Shown here: piece by piece, positions 1-6,459 of the stretch | Position numbering within the stretch: position 1 is the first letter of the stretch | Layout: every line of letters starts with the position of its first letter | NCBI GenBank assembly: GCA_031254955.1 | Contig: JAIRTK010000077.1 | Span: 1-7,149, forward strand | Length of the DNA stretch: 7,149 bases | Reading direction: 5' to 3' | Source: Opitutaceae bacterium | Lineage (GTDB): Bacteria > Verrucomicrobiota > Verrucomicrobiia > Opitutales > Opitutaceae | The notes under the pieces: model-generated | The model's input: only the letters and a program-made list of their open reading frames with translations | Database searches by the model: none | What the model was told of the DNA's origin: nothing | Position numbers and translations under genes: made by a program

Positions 1-34
1 AAACAATAAAAAACAAAAAAACATTTCTTCTTCA

Positions 35-66
35 ATTCAGACATTCAGACCTTCAGCCATTCAGCG
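35..66. repeat. 8-bp tandem repeat, four copies (ATTCAGAC type)
   Basis: Four units follow one another exactly: ATTCAGAC at 35 and 43, CTTCAGCC at 51, ATTCAGCG at 59. The first two are identical and the other two diverge by 2 bases each. It lies in A-rich non-coding DNA upstream of the first gene. I see no coding role. It is one of several short-period repeats found in the gene-free gaps of this window. Confidence 0.75.
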
Positions 67-111
67 CTTACGCGATAAAAAAACAAACCATTAAACCGCC
101 AATAAAACCAG

Positions 112-160
112 CCCTCCTCCCTCCTCCCACCTCCCTCCCTCCCTCCCTCTCCCTCCCCCC
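112..160 (+). other. Polypyrimidine leader abutting the start codon of the metallo-hydrolase gene
   Basis: From 112 to 160 every base is C or T except the A at 129, with a core of repeated CCCT. The tract ends directly at the ATG at 161, leaving no room for a purine-rich Shine-Dalgarno site. It may be a simple-sequence expansion, or an unstructured leader that supports Shine-Dalgarno-independent initiation, for instance through ribosomal protein S1. Which of these applies is inference. Confidence 0.6.
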
Positions 161-1237
161 ATGAAATCCAAAATTATAATCCCCCTGCTCCTCGCCCTCG
201 CCTGCGGCATCACCACCGCCGCCACGCCCCCGCCGAAACAACCCGCCGACCCGCAGCGCGCGTTCAATTATGCGAAAAAACCCGACGACATGCTCCAGGA
301 ACAGGCGCGCCGCATCTTCGGGCAAGCCCGCCAAGTCCTCGCCGCGCATCCCCCCTCCGCCACGCCCGGCGCCGAACGCCAGCTCGCCCTCTTCGCGCTC
401 GACGCCCTCCTCCACGACCCCCGCCTCGACCAAGGCCCCGCCTTCACCGCGTTCATGGCGGACCTCGCCCGGCGCGTCGCCGCCACCCTCGCCGGCCCCC
501 GGCCCGCCGCGCCGCTGCGCGTCATCCGTTTTTATAATCACGGCTTCATCCTGCAAACACCCTCGGTGACGCTGGCCATCGACATCGTGCGCGGCGGCAA
601 AAACGTCATCAGCGGCGACAAGGAAGACCCCTTTATAAAAGAAGAGCTGATGCGCCCCATCGTCGAACGCTGCGACGCCCTCTTTGTTTCCCATCCGCAC
701 AACGACCATGCCGACCTCCGCGTCGCCCGGCTCTTCCTCGACGCCGGCAAACCCGTCGTCGCGCCCCCCGGCCTCTGGGAAAACATCGCCCCGCGCCTCG
801 TCCGCCCGCGCGCCGCCGACGCCACCGCGCCCGCCGACTTCACCCTCGCGCTCCCCGCGCTCGCGCGCCCCCTCGCCGTCCGCGCCTACCCCGGACACCA
901 AGGCAAGGTTCCCAACAACCTCTACGCCATCACCACCCCCGAAGGCCAAACCATCCTCCACTCCGGCGACCAGACCGGCGGCGGCGACGACCTCCCCTGG
1001 CTCCTCAAAATCCACGAGCAGCAACGCATTGATGTCTTCCTCCCGCAATGCTGGATGGCGCGCCTCCCCCTCGTCGTCGAAGGCGTGCGCCCCGCGCTCG
1101 TGCTCCCCGGCCACGAAAACGAAATGGGACACTCCATCGACCACCGCGAATCCTGGTGGCAGACCGTGCTCCGCGTGCAAAAACTCCCCGCCCCCGTCAT
1201 CCTCACCGCCTGGGGCGAGCACGTGGACATCCCATAA
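161..1237 (+). CDS. Exported metallo-beta-lactamase-fold hydrolase
   Basis: 358 residues. The N-terminus (MKSKIIIPLLLALACGITTA) is a signal peptide. Cleavage after about residue 20 is plausible. C15 does not sit in a good lipobox, so lipidation is uncertain. The metal-binding motif H178-P-H180-N-D182-H183 matches the HxHxDH signature of the superfamily. Further ligand candidates are H246 (YPGH), D270 (HSGD) and H318 (LPGH). The overall pattern recalls the UlaG-like lactonase and phosphodiesterase branch more than true beta-lactamases; the substrate cannot be read from sequence. Residues 32-110 form a helical N-terminal extension before the fold. The ATG at 161 was chosen because it starts the signal peptide; there is no Shine-Dalgarno site. 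The next gene begins 290 bases downstream, past a hairpin, so co-transcription is doubtful. The fold is secure; a role in sugar-lactone opening is only suggested by the neighbours. Confidence 0.9.
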   Translation: MKSKIIIPLLLALACGITTAATPPPKQPADPQRAFNYAKKPDDMLQEQARRIFGQARQVLAAHPPSATPGAERQLALFALDALLHDPRLDQGPAFTAFMADLARRVAATLAGPRPAAPLRVIRFYNHGFILQTPSVTLAIDIVRGGKNVISGDKEDPFIKEELMRPIVERCDALFVSHPHNDHADLRVARLFLDAGKPVVAPPGLWENIAPRLVRPRAADATAPADFTLALPALARPLAVRAYPGHQGKVPNNLYAITTPEGQTILHSGDQTGGGDDLPWLLKIHEQQRIDVFLPQCWMARLPLVVEGVRPALVLPGHENEMGHSIDHRESWWQTVLRVQKLPAPVILTAWGEHVDIP

Positions 1238-1310
1238 CCCCCGTTTCCTTGCCCTGACCGAATATAAAAACGAACCATTAAATTTAAGGCGCCTCGCTCT
1301 TTTCCCGCTC

Positions 1311-1386
1311 TTTTGAAGAAAACCTGCCACAAGCCGCCATGAAAAGGAGGCCACCTCATGGCGGCTCGTGGCAGCCCCCTTCAAAA
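1311..1386. repeat. Long imperfect hairpin after the metallo-hydrolase gene
   Basis: The main arms are 1324-1341 (CTGCCACAAGCCGCCATG) and 1357-1374 (CATGGCGGCTCGTGGCAG), complementary at 17 of 18 positions around a 15-base loop. A short inner AGG/CCT pairing (1345-1347 with 1354-1356) and an outer 7-bp stem (TTTTGAA 1311-1317 with TTCAAAA 1380-1386) extend it across an unpaired A/C-rich bubble. It lies 74 bases after the stop codon. The + strand has no T-run after the stem, so it is not a textbook intrinsic terminator. On the minus strand a GTTTTC follows. It may be a dispersed palindromic element that also reduces read-through. Confidence 0.75.
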
Positions 1387-1464
1387 AAACGAGAACCCCA
1401 TAAAAATATCTATTCACCACAAAGGACTCGAAACTCACTCCCCTTCCATGAAACCCGACTTCAG

Positions 1465-1496
1465 CCCTTGTGCTCTTTGCGCCTTTGTGATGAATT
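1465..1496 (+). repeat. Phrase-like intergenic repeat upstream of the DUF1080 gene
   Basis: The core CTCTTTGCGCCTTTGTGATG (1473-1492) belongs to a style of short, internally repetitive strings I recall from intergenic DNA of several bacterial phyla. It aligns without gaps to 5329-5353 upstream of the phosphodiesterase gene: 16 of 25 positions match between 1470-1494 and 5329-5353, and 8 of the 9 differences are transitions. It ends about 31 bases before the start codon. Confidence 0.5.
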
Positions 1497-1527
1497 ACGC
1501 CAAACTTGGTTTCCTCCGCATAGAATC

Positions 1528-3330
1528 ATGAAAAAAACACCACTCGTCCTCCTCGCCCTTGCGCTCGCCCTTGGCGCCGCCGCCGCCGCCAACGCCGCGC
1601 CCGCCGGCTTCACCGACGACGCCGCCTCGCTCGCCGCCCTCAAGCCCCCCGCCGGCTCCAGACAATGGCCCGCCGCCGCGCCCCTCTTCGCCGCCGACCT
1701 CTCCAACGCCGCCACCAGCCAGCCCGGCGCGTGGTCGTGCAAGGACGGCGTCTTCACCGGCAAAGGCATCGCCTGGACTCGAACCGCCGGCGAAAACTTC
1801 TACCTCGCCCTCGAATTTCGCGCCCAAGCCAAAGCCGACGGCGGCATCTTCTTCCGCTGCTCCGACACGAAGGACTCCGTGCAAAACTCCCTCGAAGTCC
1901 AAATCATGCAAGGCGACCACCCGACCGGCAACGAGCGCGCCCTCGTCGGCGCCCTCTACGACCTCGCCGCCCCCTCGCGCCAAGTCGAAATCGAGCCGGG
2001 CCGCTGGTATTCGCTCCTCCTCGCCGCCGACGGCGCAAAAATCACCGTTTATATCGACAACGAACGCCTCGTCCGCGCCGACCTCGACAAATGGACGACC
2101 GCCGGCAAAAACCCCGACGGCACCGCCAACAAATTCAAACGCCCCCTCGCCGCCTTCGCCCGCTCCGGCCTCATCGGCCTCCACGCCGCCGACGGCAAAA
2201 TCGAATACCGCAACCTCTTCATCGACACCCTGCCACCGTCGCCCGCCGCCGCGGCAGCAGGGCCTGACCTTGCTTCAAGCCGCGCCGACAACCCCACCCT
2301 CCTCCCCTTCGTGACCAGCGTCCCGTGGACGGCCAAACTCGGCAAGGAGCAACTCACCTCCACCTTCACCTTCCGCCCCGATTTCACCTATAAGGAAAAC
2401 TGGCGCGACAAGGACAAATACGGTGCATGGAGCCTTGCCCCCGGCAACAAAGTCATCCTCAAAACCCCCGACAACACCACCATCACCCTCATCGCCGACC
2501 CCGCCGCCGCCGTCCTCCGCCGTGGCAGCACCAATTACACCCCCGTCGGCGGCGCCAAGCCCGCCACCGCCTCCCCCACCGCCATTTCCCCCTGCCCGCC
2601 GCTCCCGCCCGTCACCTACCTGCCGCCCACCACCCTGCCCGCCGAAACCGAAGACTGGACGACCCGCGTCCCCGTCGTCACCGTCCCCGCCGCCAACGGC
2701 ATCCCCTCCGACGCCACCGTCCTCTTCGACGGCTCCAGCCTCGCCGCCTGGGAATCCACCAACGCCAAAGAAACCGCCCCCCTCTGGAAAATCGCCGGCG
2801 GCGTGCTCACGCCCATTGACAAAACCGGCAGCCTCCGCACGAAAACCGCCTACGGCGACATGCAAATCCACCTCGAATTTCGCACGCAAACCAACCCCGC
2901 GAAAAGCGGCCAGTCCCGAGGCAACAGCGGCCTCCTCTTCATGGGCCTCTACGAATTCCAAATCCTCGACTCCCACGAAAACCCCACCTACGCCAACGGC
3001 CAGGCCGCCGCCATCTACAAACAACACCCGCCCCTCGCGAACGCCTCCCGCGCCCCCGGCGAATGGCAGACCTACGACGTGATTTTTATCGCCCCCCGCT
3101 TCGCCGCCGACGGTGTGCTCCTCTCGCCCGCGCGCATCACCGCCTTCCACAACGGCGTCCTCGTCCAGCACGACGCCATCCTCACCGGCCCGACCACGCA
3201 CCGCGGTCGCCTGGCCTACACCCAGCACCCCGCCAAACTCCCGCTCACGCTGCAAAACCACGCCCACGACCGCCCCTCCTTCCGCAACATCTGGGCGCGC
3301 GACCTCACCCTCCCGCACCCCGCCAAATAA
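1528..3330 (+). CDS. Exported protein with two DUF1080 (3-keto-disaccharide hydrolase) domains
   Basis: 600 residues. The frame is open from an earlier ATG at 1339, but that codon lies inside the hairpin. The ATG at 1528 starts a clear signal peptide (MKKTPLVLLALALALGAAAA, likely cleaved near residue 24), so it is preferred. Domain 1 (about 50-235) has the concanavalin-like DUF1080 pattern: GGIFFRC at 105-111, SLEVQIMQGD at 121-130, GRWYSLLL at 158-165, GLIGLHA at 214-220. A middle segment (255-345) is unassigned. A proline-rich linker (345-375) leads to domain 2 (395-596), which is canonical: TVLFDGSSLAAWES (397-410), NSGLLFMGLYEFQILDS (466-482), GEWQTYDVIF (511-520) and NIWARDL near the end. 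The family includes enzymes that cleave 3-keto-glycosides. Single-domain members are about 200-250 residues, so the doubled form is notable. No Shine-Dalgarno site is visible. The downstream oxidoreductase fits the same pathway. Confidence 0.9.
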   Translation: MKKTPLVLLALALALGAAAAANAAPAGFTDDAASLAALKPPAGSRQWPAAAPLFAADLSNAATSQPGAWSCKDGVFTGKGIAWTRTAGENFYLALEFRAQAKADGGIFFRCSDTKDSVQNSLEVQIMQGDHPTGNERALVGALYDLAAPSRQVEIEPGRWYSLLLAADGAKITVYIDNERLVRADLDKWTTAGKNPDGTANKFKRPLAAFARSGLIGLHAADGKIEYRNLFIDTLPPSPAAAAAGPDLASSRADNPTLLPFVTSVPWTAKLGKEQLTSTFTFRPDFTYKENWRDKDKYGAWSLAPGNKVILKTPDNTTITLIADPAAAVLRRGSTNYTPVGGAKPATASPTAISPCPPLPPVTYLPPTTLPAETEDWTTRVPVVTVPAANGIPSDATVLFDGSSLAAWESTNAKETAPLWKIAGGVLTPIDKTGSLRTKTAYGDMQIHLEFRTQTNPAKSGQSRGNSGLLFMGLYEFQILDSHENPTYANGQAAAIYKQHPPLANASRAPGEWQTYDVIFIAPRFAADGVLLSPARITAFHNGVLVQHDAILTGPTTHRGRLAYTQHPAKLPLTLQNHAHDRPSFRNIWARDLTLPHPAK

Positions 3331-3505
3331 CCGCGCCGCCCCCCCCTCGCCGCTCGCTCCGCCCACTCCCTCCACCCAGCCCCTCCCTTCACCCACGCCC
3401 TCCACCCACCCGCGCCCTCCACCCGCCCAGTCCCATCCACTCGCTCCATTCGATCAGTCCAATCCGCCCGCTCCACCCGATTAATCCCGCCATCACCACT
3501 CTCCC
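3331..3505 (+). other. C-rich degenerate repeat between the DUF1080 and oxidoreductase genes
   Basis: This 175-base gap is almost purine-free in its first half, with loosely repeated CCCTCCACCC words around 3368-3428. From about 3430 it changes to degenerate words such as TCCATTCGATCAGTCCAATC (3445-3464), which resemble the TCCATTCCG repeat at 5111-5199. No hairpin terminator, promoter or Shine-Dalgarno site is recognisable. Frames read through it give only Pro/Arg/Ser-rich translations, so it is treated as non-coding. Confidence 0.55.
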
Positions 3506-4900
3506 ATGAACATGCCCGCCCATTCCCGCTCCCGCCTCGTTTTCACCCGCCGCCGCTTCCTGCAAACCTCCACGCTCGCCACGCTCGCGGCCACGCTCCC
3601 CCTCGACCGCCTCCGCGCCGCCACCGGCACCGCCACCTCCGCCGCGCCCAAATTCAAAAACCTCGTCACCGGTCGCCGCGTCCGCCTCGCCTTCGTCGGC
3701 ATCGGCGGACGCGGCAACAGCAACATCGACGGCCTCGCCCCCCTCGCCGATGTCGTCGCCCTCTGCGACGTGGACTTCCGCCACGCCCGCCAAAACTTCG
3801 CCCGCTTCCCCCTCGCCCCCCGCTACCGCGACTACCGCCAGCTCCTCGACGAAATGCACGACCGCATCGACGCCGTCGTCATCTCCACCACCGACCACAT
3901 GCACTTCCCCGCCGCCCTCGCCGCCATCGAACGCGGCAAGCACGTTTACGTGGAAAAACCCCTCTCCCACACCATCGGCGAGGCGCGCCTCCTGAAAACC
4001 GCCGCCGCGAAACACGGCATCGTCACCCAGATGGGCAACCAAGGCTCCGCCCGCGAAGGCTGCCGCATCACCCGCGAATGGCTCGACGCCGGCGTCATCG
4101 GCCCCGTCCGCGAAGTCCATTGCTGGACCAACCGCCCCATCTGGCCCCAAGGCATGGCCGCCCCCCTCCCCGACCCCGCCTCCCCGCTGCCCGCCACCCT
4201 CGAATGGGACCTCTGGCAAGGCGTCGCCCCCGCCCGCGACTACGCCCCCGGCATCGCCCCCTTCAACTGGCGCGGCTACCTCGACTACGGCTGCGGCGCC
4301 CTCGGCGACATGGGCTGCCACATCCTCAACGCCCCCTTCTACGCCCTCAACCTGCGCGGCGATGTCACCGTCACCGCGAAACACTCCGGCATCGCCGGCG
4401 GCGTCTGGCCGGAATGGGCCGTCATCACCTACGAATTCCCGCGCCGCGGCGCCCTCCCCCCCGTGAAACTCGTCTGGTATGACGGCAAAAAGAAACCCGA
4501 CGCCCCCGCCGCCCTCGACGCCGCCACCAAACTCGGCGCCAACGGCACGCTCTACCTCGGCGACAAAGGCGCCCTCTACGACGCCGACACCTACGGCGGC
4601 GTCCCGCGCGTCTTCCCCGGCGCCCTCGCGAAAACCTTCGCCGCCTCCCGCCCCCCCAAGACGCTCCCCCGCGCCGCCAAAAGCAGCATCTACCTTGACT
4701 GGATCAACGCCATCAAAGGCGAAGGCCCCGCCCCCTGCTCGAACTTCATCGACCACTCCGTGGACCTCACCGAGACCACCCTCCTCGGCAACCTCGCCCT
4801 CCTCACCGACAAACCCGTCCGCTGGGACGCCGCCGCCTGCGCCGCCACCGGCCAGCCCGAATTAAACAAATACATAAACAAAACCTACCGCCTCTTCTAA
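3506..4900 (+). CDS. Tat-exported Gfo/Idh/MocA-family oxidoreductase
   Basis: 464 residues. A twin-arginine signal lies at the N-terminus: R15-R16-R17-F18-L19 followed by a mild hydrophobic stretch and an Ala-rich cleavage zone near residue 39. The enzyme would be exported folded with its nucleotide bound. The Rossmann motif VGIGGRG has its glycines at 65, 67, 68 and 70. E150-K151-P152 is the family EKP motif, in which the lysine is catalytic. GDMGCH at 267-272 supplies the usual histidine (H272). The C-terminal alpha/beta domain follows, and the length fits secreted family members. Known relatives oxidise sugars or cyclitols with NAD(P), some at C3 of a glycoside; the exact substrate is unknown. 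The ATG at 3506 is used; an in-frame ATG at 3512 is equally compatible with the signal. There is no Shine-Dalgarno site. Its position 175 bases after a DUF1080 gene supports a joint role in 3-keto-glycoside chemistry. Confidence 0.92.
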   Translation: MNMPAHSRSRLVFTRRRFLQTSTLATLAATLPLDRLRAATGTATSAAPKFKNLVTGRRVRLAFVGIGGRGNSNIDGLAPLADVVALCDVDFRHARQNFARFPLAPRYRDYRQLLDEMHDRIDAVVISTTDHMHFPAALAAIERGKHVYVEKPLSHTIGEARLLKTAAAKHGIVTQMGNQGSAREGCRITREWLDAGVIGPVREVHCWTNRPIWPQGMAAPLPDPASPLPATLEWDLWQGVAPARDYAPGIAPFNWRGYLDYGCGALGDMGCHILNAPFYALNLRGDVTVTAKHSGIAGGVWPEWAVITYEFPRRGALPPVKLVWYDGKKKPDAPAALDAATKLGANGTLYLGDKGALYDADTYGGVPRVFPGALAKTFAASRPPKTLPRAAKSSIYLDWINAIKGEGPAPCSNFIDHSVDLTETTLLGNLALLTDKPVRWDAAACAATGQPELNKYINKTYRLF

Positions 4901-5110
4901 ACAATACCGTCGCGAGTTTATATAACCCATTAAACCGTCCGGGGCTTCCCATGATTAAAAACCACCCGAGGATCCCCCAAGCCCCCTCTTTAAAAAATTC
5001 AATTCCCCAAACAAATACCCCCACCGCAACCAACCGCCAATATCTTTCACCACACCGATCCCCCCCACAAAAAAAAGCCCCCCTAGCCCCCCCATTCCCA
5101 TCCATCCCCC

Positions 5111-5199
5111 ATTCCGTCCCATCCCGCCTATTCCGTCCATTCCGTCTCATTCCGTCCATTCCGTCCATTCCGTCCATTCATGTCCATCCCGTCCATTCC
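5111..5199. repeat. 9-bp tandem repeat, ATTCCGTCC, about nine copies
   Basis: Exact units ATTCCGTCC start at 5130, 5149, 5158 and 5167. Variants of 9 or 10 bases begin at 5111, 5121, 5139, 5176 and 5186, and a partial unit begins at 5195. On the minus strand it reads GGACGGAAT. Because most units are a multiple of three, it creates spurious repetitive peptides. The variation in unit length shows it is not held in frame. Copy number probably varies by slippage. Confidence 0.85.
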
Positions 5200-5254
5200 C
5201 CCCCATCCACAATTAAACCGCCCCCCAAAAAAAAGCCCCATCCCCCACAAACAA

Positions 5255-5283
5255 TAATCTGTGAAAATCCGTGCAATCCGTGG
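5255..5283 (+). repeat. Phrase-like repeat, copy 1 of the ATCCGTGCAATCCGTGG family
   Basis: ATCCGTGCAATCCGTGG (5267-5283) recurs exactly at 6889-6905, and its first 14 bases also occur at 6871-6884. The preceding TAATCTGTG and AAAATCCGTGCA words appear in inverted orientation at 6813-6840. It lies about 95 bases upstream of the phosphodiesterase gene. Function is unknown. Confidence 0.7.
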
Positions 5284-5324
5284 ACAGTTAAAAACCCCGA
5301 GCCAATAAAAAACCTCCCGCCGAA

Positions 5325-5354
5325 CTCCGTGCCCTCCGAGTCTCCGTGGTAAAA
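5325..5354 (+). repeat. Phrase-like repeat upstream of the phosphodiesterase gene
   Basis: The core CCGTGCCCTCCGAGTCTCCG (5327-5346), followed by TGGTAAAA, is built from three CTCCG-like beats. It aligns without gaps to 1470-1494 ahead of the DUF1080 gene. It ends about 24 bases before the ATG at 5379, which makes it part of the immediate leader or promoter region of that gene. Confidence 0.5.
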
Positions 5355-5378
5355 CAAAAAAACAAAACTTAGCATACC

Positions 5379-6338
5379 ATGAAAAAAACACCGACCACCC
5401 TCCTCGCGCTCGCGCTGATGCTCCTGCTCGGCGCCGCCCTCCAAGCCGCCGACCGCGTTGACCAACTCCGCGCCAAGCTCCTCTCCCGCGACATCCCCGA
5501 TGTCCTCGTCGTCGCCCACCGCGGCGACTGGCGCTACGCCCCCGAAAACTCGCTCCAGTCCGTCGAACACTCCATAAAACTCGGCGTGGACATCGTCGAA
5601 GTGGACCTCCAGCGCACCAAGGACGGCGCCCTCATCCTCATGCACGACGACACCCTCGACCGCACCACCAACATCAAAAGCGCGTCCGGCAAAAAAACCA
5701 AAGTCGCCGACAAAACCCTCGCCGAAATCAAAAAACTCGACCTCAAAAACGGCTGCGGCATCGCCACCTCCAGAAACCGCCACCTCTACAAAGTCCCCAC
5801 CCTGGAGGAACTCCTCCTCGCCGTGAAAGGCCGCGTCCTCATCAACCTCGACAAGGCCGACCGCTACTTCGACGAAGTTTACGCCCTCCTCAAAAAAACC
5901 GGCACCGCCCGCCAAATCGTCATGAAAGGCGGCAAGCCCGACGCCGAAATCAAGGCGCTCTACGGACAATATCTGGACGAAGTGATCTACATGCCCATCG
6001 TTGACCTCGACCCCAAGAAAAAAGACCCCGCCTACAACGGCTACGAAAGAATACAAGGCTTCCTCGCCGGCACCAAACCCGTCGCCTTCGAGCTTTTATA
6101 CAAACACGACACCAACCCCCTCCCCCTGAAACTCAAAACCGAACTCAAAGGCCGCGCGCTCATCTGGTATAACACCCTCTGGGACAACATGGCCGGCGGC
6201 CACGAAGACGACAGTGCCCTCGAAGACATCGACGGCGCCTACGGCTACCTCATCGACACCCTCGGCGCCCGCATCATCCAAACCGACCGCGCCGAACTCC
6301 TCCTAGCCTACCTCAAAAAACGCGGCCTCCACGACTGA
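5379..6338 (+). CDS. Exported glycerophosphodiester phosphodiesterase-family protein
   Basis: 319 residues. A signal peptide (MKKTPTTLLALALMLLLGAA, cleavage near residue 23-24) leads into a GDPD TIM-barrel. Catalytic and metal residues are visible: H47-R48-G49, E56-N57, E74 and D76 in VEVDLQ, and H89 in HDDTLDRTTN. The usual third acidic ligand (NIE in typical members) appears as N156-L157-D158, a conservative Glu-to-Asp change. The C-terminal part (about 255-319), with WYNTLWDNMAGGHEDD and GARIIQTDR, resembles an extension I recall from Bacteroidota GDPD proteins (possibly DUF4996). Family members hydrolyse glycerophosphodiesters to glycerol-3-phosphate plus an alcohol; the true substrate here is unknown. 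The start is fixed by the signal peptide. No Shine-Dalgarno site is seen. The first 15 bases around the start (C plus ATGAAAAAAACACC) are identical to those of the DUF1080 gene at 1528. It is separated from the oxidoreductase by 478 bases, so it probably has its own promoter. Confidence 0.93.
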   Translation: MKKTPTTLLALALMLLLGAALQAADRVDQLRAKLLSRDIPDVLVVAHRGDWRYAPENSLQSVEHSIKLGVDIVEVDLQRTKDGALILMHDDTLDRTTNIKSASGKKTKVADKTLAEIKKLDLKNGCGIATSRNRHLYKVPTLEELLLAVKGRVLINLDKADRYFDEVYALLKKTGTARQIVMKGGKPDAEIKALYGQYLDEVIYMPIVDLDPKKKDPAYNGYERIQGFLAGTKPVAFELLYKHDTNPLPLKLKTELKGRALIWYNTLWDNMAGGHEDDSALEDIDGAYGYLIDTLGARIIQTDRAELLLAYLKKRGLHD

Positions 6339-6459
6339 CCCCCGCCCCCGGAAAACCACCCGCCCATCGCGGATGGACGCAAATAAAAACAAAAATCTTT
6401 ATCCATTGGACCTGTTCGCCACCCCAATTTTCGCCCCCCCATTAACGACTGCCCGAACC

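Larger units (their letters stand above)
4901..5378 (+). other. 478-base gene-free region with several repeats
   Basis: It begins with an A/T-rich stretch containing AACCCATTAAACCG (4924-4937), similar to words at 86-98 and 1273-1283. C-rich sequence follows, then the 9-bp tandem repeat (5111-5199) and two phrase-like repeats just before the next gene. Frames through it are open on both strands, for example 4951-5352, but they translate to Pro/Ser/His-rich low complexity on + and Gly/Asn/Met-rich repeats on minus, with no domain or signal peptide. No clear terminator or promoter was found. Confidence 0.6.

Noticed and set aside
68..1438. Minus-strand frame of 456 codons opposite the metallo-hydrolase gene
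   Set aside because: It is an antisense shadow: C-ending codons on the + strand give G-starting codons on the other strand, which rarely create stops. The translation is Gly/Glu/Val-rich low complexity with no motif, while the + strand has a signal peptide and metal-binding motifs.
1339..1527. N-terminal extension of the DUF1080 protein from the ATG at 1339
   Set aside because: That start lies in the hairpin, the extra 63 residues look like translated intergenic repeat, and it would bury a perfect signal peptide that begins at 1528.
2275..3405. Minus-strand frame of 376 codons opposite the DUF1080 gene
   Set aside because: Low-complexity Gly/Val/Glu translation, fully overlapped by recognisable DUF1080 coding sequence.
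3389..4756. Minus-strand frame of 455 codons opposite the oxidoreductase gene
   Set aside because: Same codon-bias artefact. It is Gly/Ala/Val/Asp-rich without domain features, and the + strand reading carries complete family motifs.
4951..5352. 133-codon + strand frame in the gap before the GDPD gene
   Set aside because: It translates the 9-bp tandem repeat and phrase-like repeats into Pro/Ser/His-rich sequence with no domain or signal and has no ribosome binding site.
6363..6379. Short CCATC-GCG-GATGG stem after the GDPD gene as an intrinsic terminator
   Set aside because: The stem has only 5 bp and no T-run follows; an A-rich stretch comes after it instead.
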